Assembly: GCF_002024165.1 (NCBI RefSeq)
Contig: NZ_MWQN01000002.1
Span: forward strand, 620,001-684,000
DNA: 64,000 nt
Direction of reading: 5' to 3'
DNA from: Embleya scabrispora
GTDB lineage: Bacteria; Actinomycetota; Actinomycetes; Streptomycetales; Streptomycetaceae
Shown: positions 26,312-34,497 of the stretch, piece by piece
Numbering within the stretch: position 1 is the first letter of the stretch
How the letters are laid out: each line of letters opens with the position of its first letter
The notes under the pieces: generated by a model
Told to the model about the DNA's origin: nothing
The model's input: the letters and a program-made list of their open reading frames with translations, nothing else
Database searches by the model: none
Translations under genes and position numbers: made by a program

Positions 26312-26625
26312 CGGCGGGCCCCGTCCGCAGGCGCCGCCAAGGTTCCGGGAGCCGGGGCCGGATTCGTTCCCGCCGCAGGTCGCGGGAGGCGGAACCGGTT
26401 CCCCTCCCACCGGGGTCGGGCGTGACGTCCGTCCCGCACCGGTCGTTGGTCCGGGCACAGGCGCGTGTCGGGGGCGGGTCCGTCCCGCCGGTCCGCCGCG
26501 TGCCGTCGACGACACCGTCGTGTACCCCGGGGTGATCGCGCGAACGGCCCGGAAGCGCCCGGAAGCGCCCGGGAGCGTCCAGGGGCACCCCGAAGTACTC
26601 GGATCGACCATGGGGAGACCGACAC
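26312..26625. other. Intergenic region with a short direct repeat
   Basis: 314 bases between the deaminase and the Nudix gene. Around 26543-26575 the unit GGAAGCGCCC is repeated with small changes (three times). The last 25 bases hold the ribosome binding site GGGGAGA of the Nudix gene. No gene is supported. Confidence 0.45.
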
Positions 26626-27066
26626 GTGAGCGACCACCGCCACAACGCCATCGCGTACGCCGCCATCATCCTCGAACGCGCGGACGGAGCGGTGTTGTTC
26701 ATGGAGCGCAAGGACACCGGCTTCGCCGATGGCCTGCTCGCGCTCCCGGGCGGCCTGGTCGACCCCGGCGAACTCCTCATCGAGGCGTGCGCCCGGGAGA
26801 CCCGAGAGGAGATCGCCACCGACGTGGCCACGGCCGACCTGCGCACGGCCTACGTCTCGCAGGTGCTCGGCGACACCGGCGCACCGGTGATCGGCTGGTA
26901 CTTCCACACCGCCGCCTGGAGCGGCGATCCCACCAACGCCGAACCCGACCAGTGCGCCCGCCTGGCCTGGCTCGACCCCACCGACCTCCCGCCGGACGTG
27001 GAACCCACCGACGCCACGGCGGTGACCGCCTGGCACACCAAGGCCCACCCGACCACCTGGGCCTGA
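26626..27066 (+). CDS. Nudix hydrolase
   Basis: 146 residues from GTG 26626 with GGGGAGA upstream. The Nudix box is complete: Gly43, Glu49 and the RETREE stretch at 57-62 follow the Gx5Ex7REUxEE rule. The protein is a single domain of normal length, so it hydrolyses some nucleoside-diphosphate-linked substrate; the substrate cannot be told from sequence. It is transcribed toward the decayed two-component system on the other strand. Confidence 0.93.
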   Translation: MSDHRHNAIAYAAIILERADGAVLFMERKDTGFADGLLALPGGLVDPGELLIEACARETREEIATDVATADLRTAYVSQVLGDTGAPVIGWYFHTAAWSGDPTNAEPDQCARLAWLDPTDLPPDVEPTDATAVTAWHTKAHPTTWA

Positions 27067-27143
27067 GCGCCCACGCGCCGGGCCCCGCCAAGATCCGCCG
27101 GACAGGGCCTGCCTCGGGCCCGGGCCCGCGCGGAAGGCGGTGA

Positions 27144-27830
27144 TCACCAGCGGTCGCGGGCGGCGAATTTGGTGAGCAAGTGGCCCACGTGGGTCCCGGT
27201 GGTGCCCTCGGTGATGTGCGGGCGGCGGGCGATCCCGGGGTTGGTGTGGCCCCCGGCGACCAGGACCTCGTGTTCGCGCGGTGTCCCGGGCAGCGTGGTG
27301 CGCGGGGCCGGCTCGACACTCCCGCCGGACCGCCCGCGCGTCCCCGCGATAGTCGACGGTGACCCGTATGTTCGCGATGCGCGCGTGCCGGGTGATGTTG
27401 GTCAGTGCCTCCGGGCCGATCCGGTACGCGGACAACTCCACGCCGGGCGGCAACGCGGCCGGTTCGCCGAGCACGGCCGATGCGACCCGCAGACCCGCCT
27501 CGGCGCTGCGGTCGAGCAGCGCGGGCGGATCGGCCAACCCCGGCGGGGCAGCCGGTCGCCCGGGCCGTCCGCGCGCAACACCCCAAGCAGGCCGCGCATT
27601 TCGCGGATCGTCTCGCCGCTGATCCGCCGGATCGCCGCCAACGCCTCCCGGGCCTCCTCCGGCCGGATGCGGAAGGGCACCTTGCAGCAGGCGTTCCAGG
27701 CGTTGAGCAATACGACCGGGGCGGATGCCGCCGGGCGGCCGTCCACGGTGACGGCGGCCGTGGTGTGCCTGGTGTGGGTCGGCGTCGCGGTGGCGGTCGC
27801 GGCGTGGGTGATCGAGCGGCGGGACGGGTG
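27144..27830 (-). pseudogene. Decayed NarL-type two-component system (histidine kinase fused to response-regulator remnant)
   Basis: On the minus strand three pieces of a NarL/LiaS-type pair can be read in different frames. A piece around 27580-27690 (EEAREALAAIRRISGETIRE) resembles the HisKA_3 dimer helix after the phospho-His. A piece around 27340-27470 (VELSAYRIGPEALTNITRHA) is the N-box region of the kinase. A piece ending at 27144 (REHEVLVAGGHTNPGIARR, then THVGHLLTKFAARDRW) is the LuxR-type DNA-binding end of the regulator. The rest of the kinase ATPase domain and the whole receiver domain are missing, and frames change between pieces, so this is a deletion-plus-frameshift remnant. Confidence 0.75.
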
Positions 27831-27970
27831 AGGGTGGGAGTCGGCCTCGATGGCCTCGGGGTGACATGCGCGTGGCCGTCCGGCCGGGGGTTCCGGGTCG
27901 GACGGCCAGGTGCGGCGGGTGGGGGTGCGGTTGCCGGGGAGCGGGCGTTGGGCGCCCGGGGTTGTCGTGC

Positions 27971-28102
27971 GGTGCAGCCCGCCGTGCACGTTGCCGTGCA
28001 GGTTGCCGTGCGAATCGCCATGCAACTTACTGTGCGGCTCACTGTGCGAGTCACCATGCAAGTTGCCATGCAAATTGCGATGCAGCTCGCCATGCAAGTA
28101 CC
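27971..28102. repeat. 12-bp minisatellite, about 11 units
   Basis: Eleven head-to-tail 12-base units of the form (C/T)(G/A)TGC(A/G)xxTxxC follow each other with no gaps, for example CGTGCAGGTTGC and CATGCAAGTTGC. The region is lower in GC than its surroundings. On the plus strand it reads as a (V/M)-Q-(V/L)-A four-residue repeat, on the minus strand as L-H-G-N. No start signal supports a gene. It lies between the decayed two-component system and the end of the ABC permease gene. Confidence 0.9.
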
Positions 28103-28139
28103 AGGTCAGAGGCGTTTCTGATGCTCGTGAGCACGGTTC

Positions 28140-28925
28140 TCAACGGACCTTGTTGAACACCCTGCGCGCCCATACATAACCGACCAGGGTGGCCCCGAGG
28201 CACCAGGCGAGGGCGATGATCGCGTTGTTGCCGATCTCGGTGCCGAGGAGCAGGCCTCGGAGGGTTTCGATGATCGGGGTGAACGGCTGGTACTCGGCGA
28301 ACCAGCGCAACCCCGTGGGCATCGAATCCGTCGGGACGATCGCGCTGCCGAGGAACGGCAGGAACGTCATCGGCATCGGGATGTTGCTGGCGGTCTCCAC
28401 GTTCTTGGCGACCAGGCCGATGCCGGCGGAGATCCAGGTCAGCGCCAGCGTCAACAGCGTGAGCAGGCCGATCGCGGCGAGCCATTCGAGCGCCGTGGCG
28501 TTCGGCCGGAAGCCGACGGCGAGCGCGGTGCCGATCACCAGGGCCAGGCTGACCAGGGTCTGGATCACGCTGCCGACGACGTGTCCGGTCAGGAACGCCG
28601 CCCGGGACACGGACATCGTGCGGAAGCGGTTGACGATGCCCTCGGTCATGTCGACGCAGACCGAGATCGCCGTGGCCAGGGCCCCGGAGGTGGCCGCCAT
28701 CAGGATGATGCCGGGAGCGACGTAGTCGATGTACTTCGTGTCGCCGGTGGGGGAGTCGGCGATCCCGGCGCCGAGGGCGTTGCCGAAGGCGTAGTTGAAC
28801 AGCAGCAGCATGACGATCGGCATCGCGACCACGGAGACGGTCACCGAGGGGTAGCGCAGTGCGTGTCGCAGGTTGCGGCGCAACATGGTCGCCGAATCGG
28901 TGACCGCGTAGGAAAGGGTGCTCAT
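28140..28925 (-). CDS. ABC-2-type transporter permease (DrrB-like)
   Basis: 261 residues; the ATG at 28925 overlaps the stop of the ATP-binding gene (ATGA) and has AAGGAG upstream. The N-terminal cytosolic segment LRRNLRHALRYP is followed by six hydrophobic helices, with the family's conserved APGIILMAATSGA loop and an FLPFLGSAIVP segment before helix 6. It forms the membrane channel of an exporter with the adjacent ATPase. The gene pair resembles daunorubicin-type DrrAB exporters, which pump out hydrophobic drugs or metabolites. Substrate unknown. Confidence 0.95.
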   Translation of the reverse strand: MSTLSYAVTDSATMLRRNLRHALRYPSVTVSVVAMPIVMLLLFNYAFGNALGAGIADSPTGDTKYIDYVAPGIILMAATSGALATAISVCVDMTEGIVNRFRTMSVSRAAFLTGHVVGSVIQTLVSLALVIGTALAVGFRPNATALEWLAAIGLLTLLTLALTWISAGIGLVAKNVETASNIPMPMTFLPFLGSAIVPTDSMPTGLRWFAEYQPFTPIIETLRGLLLGTEIGNNAIIALAWCLGATLVGYVWARRVFNKVR

Positions 28926-29926
28926 CGCGGGTTCTCCTTCCGGGAGTCCGGCACGTGGTCGACCTGCGGCCGGCCGGTGAGGGTGAGGAAGACGTCGTCC
29001 AGGTCGGGGGTGTGCACGGTCAGTTCCTCGGCGGGGATCGACGCCGTGTCGAGCGCGTCGAGGATGGCGCGCAGGGTGGGGATGCCGGGGTCGCACGGGA
29101 TGTTCAGGGTGAGCGCCTCGTCGTTGCGGCTGGTGGCGCGGAAGAGGTCGGCGGCGGCGTCGAGCCGGTGCACGTCGGCGAAGCGGAGCCGGATGTGCGC
29201 GCCGGGGATGCGCCGCTTGAGCTCGTCGGCGGTGCCCTCGGCGATCAACGTGCCGTGGTCCAGGACCGCGATCCGGTCGGCGAGTTCGTCGGCCTCGTCC
29301 AGGTATTGCGTGGTGAGGAGGATGGTGACGCCGCGATCGGCGACCAGGTCGCGGATGATCTCCCACATGATCCGCCGGCTGCGCGGATCGAGGCCGGTGG
29401 TCGGCTCGTCGAGGAAGATCACCCGGGGATCGCCGACCAGGGTCATCGCCAGGTCGAGCTTGCGTCGCATACCGCCGGAGAAGGTGACCACCGAGGTGTG
29501 GGCGACCTCGGTGAGGTCGAAGCGGGCGAGCAGGTCGTCGGCCCGACGGCGGCCCTCGCGCCGGCCGAGGTGGTGCAGGTCCGCCATCAGGATCAGGTTC
29601 TCCCGGGCGGTGAGCAGGTTGTCCACCGCGGCGAACTGGCCGGTGACGCCGATGGATCGGCGTACGCCGTCGGCTGCGCCGGTCAGGTCGTGACCGGCGA
29701 TCTCGGCCCGACCGGCGTCCGCAGTGATCAGGGTGGACAGGATCTGTACGGTCGTGGTTTTGCCCGCGCCGTTGGGTCCGAGCAGGGCGAAAACCGTGCC
29801 CTCGGGGATGCGCAGGTCGATGCCGTCCAGCACCTTCTTGTCGCCGTAGGACTTGGTCAGGCCGGTGGCGTCGATCGCGAGGGTACGGGTGCGGTCGCGG
29901 GTGGCGGTGGTCATGGTCGTGGTCAT
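28922..29926 (-). CDS. ABC transporter ATP-binding protein (DrrA-like)
   Basis: 334 residues from ATG 29926; a second in-frame ATG lies at residue 5. Walker A is GPNGAGKT (50-57), the signature motif is FSGGMRRK, Walker B is VIFLDEPTTGLD, and a switch His follows in the LLTTQYLDEAD region (Gln-Tyr form, as in DrrA proteins). The C-terminal DUF4162-type extension ends in LDDVFLTLTG. It powers the permease encoded directly downstream with a 4-base overlap. The DUF4097 gene precedes it by 34 bases, making a three-gene operon. Confidence 0.95.
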   Translation of the reverse strand: MTTTMTTATRDRTRTLAIDATGLTKSYGDKKVLDGIDLRIPEGTVFALLGPNGAGKTTTVQILSTLITADAGRAEIAGHDLTGAADGVRRSIGVTGQFAAVDNLLTARENLILMADLHHLGRREGRRRADDLLARFDLTEVAHTSVVTFSGGMRRKLDLAMTLVGDPRVIFLDEPTTGLDPRSRRIMWEIIRDLVADRGVTILLTTQYLDEADELADRIAVLDHGTLIAEGTADELKRRIPGAHIRLRFADVHRLDAAADLFRATSRNDEALTLNIPCDPGIPTLRAILDALDTASIPAEELTVHTPDLDDVFLTLTGRPQVDHVPDSRKENPR

Positions 29927-29960
29927 GGCGATCGGGTCCCTTGGGTCGTGGCTCGTCGAT

Positions 29961-30797
29961 TCAGGCGCGGCGGATCACGATGTGGCCGATGGAGGTGCGG
30001 GCGTGCACCTCGACGGTCTGCTCGGTGGCGTCGGGCCCCTGGGCTGCGTCGAGGGAGTTGCGCACGCTGCCCATTCGGGTCCGTACGTCGAGCCAGGCCG
30101 CGGTGGACTCGCGGATGCCGACCTCGAGGTCGCCGGAGCCGGACTGGAGGTGTACCCGGCCGCGGGCGACCTCGTCGAGGCGGATCGTGCCGTTGGCGCA
30201 CTTGGCGTCGACGTCGGAGTGCGCGATGCCCACGGTGATCCGGCCGTTGGCCGAGCCGACGTGCAGGCGGCCGACGACCTCGCGGATCGTGGTGTCGCCG
30301 TTGGCGTTCCTGAGCGTCGCGGCGCCGCCGACGGTACCGATCTCGATGCGGCCGGCGGCGCTCACCTCGGCGTCGCCGGCGACGTGGTCCGCGTGGATGG
30401 CGCCGTGGTCGGTGTGGGCGTCCAGGGTCGCGGCCGAGTCGATCCGGAGGGTGCCGACCGAGGTCCTCAGCCGGCAGTCGCCGAGCGGCCCGGCGCAGGT
30501 GAAGTCGGCCAACGGCGTGGTGCCGCGCAGGTCGGAGCCGGCCGGCAATTCGACGACGATGTCCACCGAGCCGGACTTGCCGAACGGCGACCGCTTCTTG
30601 GACCCCTTCACCAGCAGCCTGCCGTCGGTGCAGGTGACGGCGGTCTGCTCCGCCGTGCGTACGTCGTGCTCGTCCCGGTCGTTGACGGGGCGGACCTCGA
30701 CGAGCGTGTCGGTGCGCTTGCTCGCGGTGATCCGGACCGTGCCGATGTCGAACTCGAGGGTGGCGGTGATGGGTTCGGGGGTGGCGAAAGTAGGCAT
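29961..30797 (-). CDS. DUF4097-family beta-helix-like protein
   Basis: 278 residues from ATG 30797. The whole protein is a run of short beta strands with recurring DG, NG and SG turns (for example LRTSVGTLRIDSAA, GAIHADHVAGDAEVSAAG, GSANGRITVG), which is the pattern of DUF4097 adhesin-like domains. No signal peptide or membrane segment is seen. It is the first gene of an operon with the DrrAB-like exporter, an arrangement repeated in other actinomycetes, so it may modulate or be regulated with the transporter. Its molecular role is not known. Confidence 0.85.
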   Translation of the reverse strand: MPTFATPEPITATLEFDIGTVRITASKRTDTLVEVRPVNDRDEHDVRTAEQTAVTCTDGRLLVKGSKKRSPFGKSGSVDIVVELPAGSDLRGTTPLADFTCAGPLGDCRLRTSVGTLRIDSAATLDAHTDHGAIHADHVAGDAEVSAAGRIEIGTVGGAATLRNANGDTTIREVVGRLHVGSANGRITVGIAHSDVDAKCANGTIRLDEVARGRVHLQSGSGDLEVGIRESTAAWLDVRTRMGSVRNSLDAAQGPDATEQTVEVHARTSIGHIVIRRA

Positions 30798-30987
30798 GGC
30801 GGTGCCGTCCTCATGGCTCGATGCGAGGTGGTGCGAGTCGGGGTGACTCGGTGGTGTGGGTGCCGCCCGGCGGTGGGGGCGGGTGCGCGTGGGGCGGTGC
30901 GGCGGTGGGTCGGCACCGGCGCACCGCCCGGGTTCCGCTCTCGGCGTCGGCCCGGTGTCGGCCTCGGCCTCGGCGGAGCGGGCCCGG

Positions 30988-31524
30988 CTAGCGGGCCCAG
31001 CCCGTGTAGCCCTGGCGGCCGCGATGGCGGTGGGGGCCGGGGGCGGGGGCGCGCGGGACGTCGGGCTCCATGGCGCCGGCGACCGCGCGGACCAGCCAGG
31101 CGTTGACCGACAGGCCCGCGTGTCCGGCGGTCTCCTCGACCCTGGCCTTGAGATGGGCGGGGAGGCGGAAGTTGATCCGGGCCATCCCGCCCTCGTCCCC
31201 GTCCGGCGCCGCGAGTGGCGCCATCGACACGGTCTTCGGCGCCGGCTCGTCCGCTTCCGGCGCCGCGAACGCCTCCTGTGGCGGCGGCGTGGTCACCACG
31301 AACTCGGGGTCGAGACCGCGCAGGCGGATGTCCACGGAACCCGGTGCCAGCTCGCTGGTGACCTCGGCCATCGCTGCCGACAGCGCGTTCATGAGGGTGA
31401 GCCGGGCGGCCGACTCCAGAGGTGCGGACAGTCGTTCGGCCACCTCCCGAGCCTCGGCGCCGCCTGCGGCAGCGGCGATGGCGAGTTCCCGGCGAAGGTT
31501 GTCGACGTACGGTGTGAGGTCCAT
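30988..31524 (-). CDS. Ribbon-helix-helix protein (HicB-like antitoxin relative) without an obvious toxin partner
   Basis: 178 residues from ATG 31524; the ATG at 31542 is possible but sits within the operator repeats. The N-terminal about 85 residues are helical and contain MDLTPYVDNLRREL. A disordered Pro/Glu-rich linker follows, then a ribbon-helix-helix DNA-binding domain: ARINFRLPAHLKARVEETAG and LSVNAWLVRAVAGAM. The C-terminal tail is basic. RHH proteins of this form bind short repeated boxes. A cluster of CATGGCG boxes with an 11-bp inverted repeat lies right upstream, so autoregulation is likely. I see no HicA- or RelE-like gene beside it. Confidence 0.85.
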   Translation of the reverse strand: MDLTPYVDNLRRELAIAAAAGGAEAREVAERLSAPLESAARLTLMNALSAAMAEVTSELAPGSVDIRLRGLDPEFVVTTPPPQEAFAAPEADEPAPKTVSMAPLAAPDGDEGGMARINFRLPAHLKARVEETAGHAGLSVNAWLVRAVAGAMEPDVPRAPAPGPHRHRGRQGYTGWAR

Positions 31525-31539
31525 GACGTCATCATGGCA

Positions 31540-31578
31540 CATTCATGGCGTCATGGCGAGCCAATGGCGCCATGAATG
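31540..31578. promoter_or_regulatory. Operator-like cluster for the ribbon-helix-helix gene
   Basis: Perfect 11-base arms CATTCATGGCG (31540-31550) and CGCCATGAATG (31568-31578) enclose a 17-base spacer that contains another CATGGCG (31552-31558). More CATGGC copies lie at 31533-31538. The site covers the region just upstream of the start codon, as expected for an autorepressed RHH gene. Confidence 0.75.
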
Positions 31579-31742
31579 CGCCAGGGTCGTATTCCGGTTC
31601 GCTCGCGACGGCCCCTGAACAGAAAAGAGCAGCCCAAAGACGGCCGCCCGGAGCCGATGGCTCCGGGCGGGGTCGTGCGATGTGGCGGGGCCACGGTTGT
31701 GGGGTGCTGTTCCGGGCCTACGCCCGTGGCGAGTGGTGGCGC

Positions 31743-31955
31743 TCAGGAGGAGAGGCCCGACGCGCACTCGTCGGTGATCGAGATGGCGCGGGCCGGGCAC
31801 ATGCTCACGGCGGTGCGGACGTGTGCTCGGAGTGCGTCCGACGGCTGGGCCTCGTAGACGAGGAAATCGTCGTCGTCGAAGGAGAACACGTCGGGCGCGG
31901 CGAATACGCACTGGCCGTGGCTCTCGCACAGGTTCATGTCGACGGTGATGCGCAT
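31743..31955 (-). CDS. Single-cluster ferredoxin ([3Fe-4S]/[4Fe-4S] type)
   Basis: 70 residues from ATG 31955. The cysteine pattern is LCESHGQC near the N-terminus and MCPARAI near the C-terminus, so three Cys are clear and the fourth position is replaced. This is the usual form of actinobacterial [3Fe-4S] ferredoxins that deliver electrons to cytochromes P450 and related oxygenases. It is the last gene of a minus-strand set with a flavin-oxidase-like protein and a VOC protein. No cytochrome P450 gene is present in the window. Confidence 0.92.
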   Translation of the reverse strand: MRITVDMNLCESHGQCVFAAPDVFSFDDDDFLVYEAQPSDALRAHVRTAVSMCPARAISITDECASGLSS

Positions 31956-32020
31956 GGTTCGACCCCCTGGCCGGTGTGCGGGTGTGCGGGTGTGCACGGT
32001 GTGCGGGTGTGCCCGAGGCC

Positions 32021-32950
32021 TCAAGTCACGTCCTGGACGGGCGGGTTGAAGCGGGAGGCTTGTGGGGTGCTCCAGCGCAGCGGGACGGCGTCGGCGATCT
32101 CCACCACGTCCGTGACGGTGAACTCGACCAGGCGCTGCGCACCGGGGATTCGGGCGACCTCGTCGTGGTCCCAGAGGGTGCGGGTGGTGCCGGACAGGTG
32201 CAGGGACGTACCGCTGTCCCAACCCGGGACCAACAGCCCGGCCACCGGCCGCAGTTCGAGATTTCCCAGAGTCAGGAACATGGCGTTGCCGACGTAGTCC
32301 GGCCAGCGCAGCACGGTCGGGGACAACACCTCCACGAAGCCCGGGTTGCCGCCTCGGTGCGAGGCGTCGGTGTTGCCGAGTTCGTCGGCGGTGGCCACGA
32401 AGAACGTGTCGGCGGCGCGCAGGGATCGTTGCTGGGCCGAGGTGAGCGCGGTGCCCCGGGCGACCGTGCGATTGCCTGGCGCCTGACCGGAGTTCCGGTC
32501 TGCGAGGATGCGATAGTCGCGTTTCTGGATGTACTTGGGGCAGTTGCCGATGACCTGGTCGGGCAGTACGCGCAGGCCGCCGGGCACCGGCGTGGAGCGG
32601 CCGTTGATCCGCATCCTGCGTCGGGACGCCGGCTCGATGGCGATCGTCCCGACCCGGGCCGGCTCGCCGAGGAGATTCGCGAGCGGGTCCTCGGCGAGCG
32701 GCCGGGCGTCGATGGTGAGTGTGTATGGATCGGGAGCGGACAGGAAGCCGGGATCGCCGGTCAGCTGTGAGCACCAGATCCGGCCGGCCGCGTCCACGCC
32801 ACCGATGATGATCATGGGCTGTGCGGCGAGGAACGCCGCGGCGACCGGCGGGATGGCGTCTCCGATGCCGCCGAGCGAGTGCGAGGCCTGGCGCGTGAGT
32901 TGGGCGCGATCCTGTACCGCGCGTTCCCCGCGGTGGTAGTCGGTTGCCAC
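32021..32950 (-). CDS. Pyridoxamine-5'-phosphate-oxidase-fold (FMN-binding) protein
   Basis: 309 residues from GTG 32950, with GAGGAA 5 bases upstream; earlier in-frame starts run into the VOC gene. The central region shows the split-barrel flavin fold: FLAAQPMIIIGGVDAAGRIW, then a TGDPGFL turn, and in the C-terminal half GNAMFLTLGNLELRPVAGLL and the phosphate-site-like TLWDHDEV. Proteins with this architecture are often found next to ferredoxins. The reaction is unknown, possibly FMN-dependent reduction or oxidation of a small molecule. It is preceded by the VOC gene with 86 bases between them. Confidence 0.85.
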   Translation of the reverse strand: MATDYHRGERAVQDRAQLTRQASHSLGGIGDAIPPVAAAFLAAQPMIIIGGVDAAGRIWCSQLTGDPGFLSAPDPYTLTIDARPLAEDPLANLLGEPARVGTIAIEPASRRRMRINGRSTPVPGGLRVLPDQVIGNCPKYIQKRDYRILADRNSGQAPGNRTVARGTALTSAQQRSLRAADTFFVATADELGNTDASHRGGNPGFVEVLSPTVLRWPDYVGNAMFLTLGNLELRPVAGLLVPGWDSGTSLHLSGTTRTLWDHDEVARIPGAQRLVEFTVTDVVEIADAVPLRWSTPQASRFNPPVQDVT

Positions 32951-33036
32951 GACATTCCTCCGGATCTGCGGTATGCGGTGTGGTGTTGTGGGGCGCGCGG
33001 TGTGGGGCGTGCGGCCGGTGGGGATGCTGCGCGGGT

Positions 33037-33492
33037 CTAGAAGAAGCCACAGGTCGGCGCGCCGACGGTGGGGGCGTCGGCGGGGTCGGCGCCGGACGGG
33101 GCGTAGATCTCCAGGCGGATGCCGTCCGGGTCGGTGAAGAAGATCCCACCGGAGGTGCCGTGCTCGCCGTGCGGGACGACGCCCTCGTGGTCGAAGTGCG
33201 CGCCGAGGCCGCGCAGGACCCGTTCGGCGGCTCTCACCTCGTCGATGGTCTCCACCTGGAAGGACAGGTGGTGCAACCCGGGGCGCCGAGTCGGGAACGT
33301 GCCCTCGCTCTGCTGCCACAGCGTGATCAGGAGCTTTCCGTCCCGCCCCAGGAAGGCGAAGCGGCGACTCTCCTCGTTGCCTTCGGCCAGTACCTCGACC
33401 TCCAGGACCGCCCGGTAGAAGGACACGGAACGGTCGAGGTCGGTGACGTTCAGCCCGACATGACCGGTCTGAAGTGTCGCGAGGGTGCCCAT
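33037..33492 (-). CDS. VOC-family (glyoxalase/bleomycin-resistance/dioxygenase) protein
   Basis: 151 residues from ATG 33492 with AAGGAGC upstream. Two beta-alpha-beta-beta-beta modules are seen: the first begins TGHVGLNVTDLDRSVSFYR, with a His ligand, and the second begins GLHHLSFQVETIDEV, ending in GIFFTDPDGIRLEIY, which carries the Glu ligand. The family uses a metal to isomerise, cleave or bind small molecules. First gene of a probable operon with the FMN-binding protein and ferredoxin, behind an AT-rich promoter region with an inverted repeat. Confidence 0.92.
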   Translation of the reverse strand: MGTLATLQTGHVGLNVTDLDRSVSFYRAVLEVEVLAEGNEESRRFAFLGRDGKLLITLWQQSEGTFPTRRPGLHHLSFQVETIDEVRAAERVLRGLGAHFDHEGVVPHGEHGTSGGIFFTDPDGIRLEIYAPSGADPADAPTVGAPTCGFF

Positions 33493-33538
33493 CGTTGCTC
33501 CTTGTTTCCGGCTCGGTGCTCACGACGAGCGCCGTCGA

Positions 33539-33570
33539 TCTAATGATTACACACTCTATAGGGCATTAGA
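33539..33570. promoter_or_regulatory. Inverted repeat in the promoter of the VOC/flavin/ferredoxin operon
   Basis: TCTAATG (33539-33545) and CATTAGA (33564-33570) are perfect 7-base arms around an 18-base spacer. This is one of the most AT-rich stretches in the window and begins 47 bases before the VOC start codon. The arms frame a plausible -10/-35 interval on the minus strand. Confidence 0.6.
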
Positions 33571-33630
33571 AATTGGAGGCAGGGCAATCCCCCGGTTCGC
33601 CGACCGTGGGATTGGTTGCGAGTCTGCGGG

Positions 33631-34371
33631 TCAGCCCTTCGGCGCCTGGGGCTCGCGGCCGCCGTCGGGGTCGTTGAGCGCGGCGAACCGCACCCGGCGC
33701 CCCAACGCCGCGAAGCCGTACGTCAGTTGTTCGTAGTGCTCGCGCTGCTCCTCGAGTTGCCTGGTCACCTGTACGGTGCCCGGTCGCCGCGCCGCCCCGG
33801 AACCGGGCGTCGAGCCGGGCGCGGCGCCGGACGCCGGACCGGGCGGCGGCGGCCCGGCCGAAGCGGCGGGACCGGAGGCGGATCCGGGTGTCGAGGCCGC
33901 CTCCGGGAAGACCATCGTGGTGTACGTCGTTCCCGGCACCCGGGGGTCCCCGGCGCGCGGGTGGACGATGAAGTCCCACGACTGGGCGCCCCCGGTCCCC
34001 GTCCCCGGGTCACGCAGCAGCAGGGCGTACGCCGGCGGTTGCCGCCACACCTGGAGCGGGGCCAGCACCGCCAAGTCGGGGCTCACCACGCGCCACCGCG
34101 ATGCCGGACGCCCGACATGGTGCAGGTCGGAGAACAGCTCCCGGCGCAGTTCGGCGTAGCGCGGTGCGATCGCGGCCAGGCCCTCGACCGCCGCGGCCAC
34201 GTCCATCCGGCTGTCGCAGTAGTCGATGCCGCTTTTCCGGGCGTCGAGTTCGCTGCGTATCGATGCGTGCAGCACCGGGCCGAGTGCGCCGAGGGGGTAG
34301 GCGTCCTCGGCGCACTCGGCGGTGAAAAGTCCGGCCTCGTACAACTCCCGGTACCGCGCCCGCAGATCCAC
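33631..34371 (-). CDS. Hypothetical protein with a Pro/Gly/Ala-rich insert
   Basis: 246 residues from GTG 34371, which has GGGGAGAA 8 bases upstream. The first about 155 residues look globular (RARYRELYEAGLF, several Trp residues, a WDFIVHPRAG strand). A low-complexity Pro/Gly/Ser insert of about 45 residues follows, then a helical end (TRQLEEQREHYEQLTYGFAAL). No family is recognised. There is no signal peptide or membrane segment. It is transcribed in the same direction as the VOC gene, but a separate promoter with an inverted repeat intervenes. Confidence 0.7.
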   Translation of the reverse strand: MDLRARYRELYEAGLFTAECAEDAYPLGALGPVLHASIRSELDARKSGIDYCDSRMDVAAAVEGLAAIAPRYAELRRELFSDLHHVGRPASRWRVVSPDLAVLAPLQVWRQPPAYALLLRDPGTGTGGAQSWDFIVHPRAGDPRVPGTTYTTMVFPEAASTPGSASGPAASAGPPPPGPASGAAPGSTPGSGAARRPGTVQVTRQLEEQREHYEQLTYGFAALGRRVRFAALNDPDGGREPQAPKG

Positions 34372-34497
34372 GTCGACGTTCTCCCCACACTCGGTCGCGG
34401 TTGTCCGATCAGGATAGGACGACGGTGCCCGACCCGACCCGACCCGAATGACCCGACCCGACCGGTGCCGAGCGGACGCGATGCCGACGGGCGTCGG

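Noticed and set aside
27971-28102. The 12-bp array as a CRISPR-like array
   Set aside because: Units are contiguous with no spacers and no cas genes are present.
30798-31742. Toxin gene partner for the ribbon-helix-helix protein
   Set aside because: No HicA-, RelE-, PIN- or Fic-like sequence could be read on either strand next to it.
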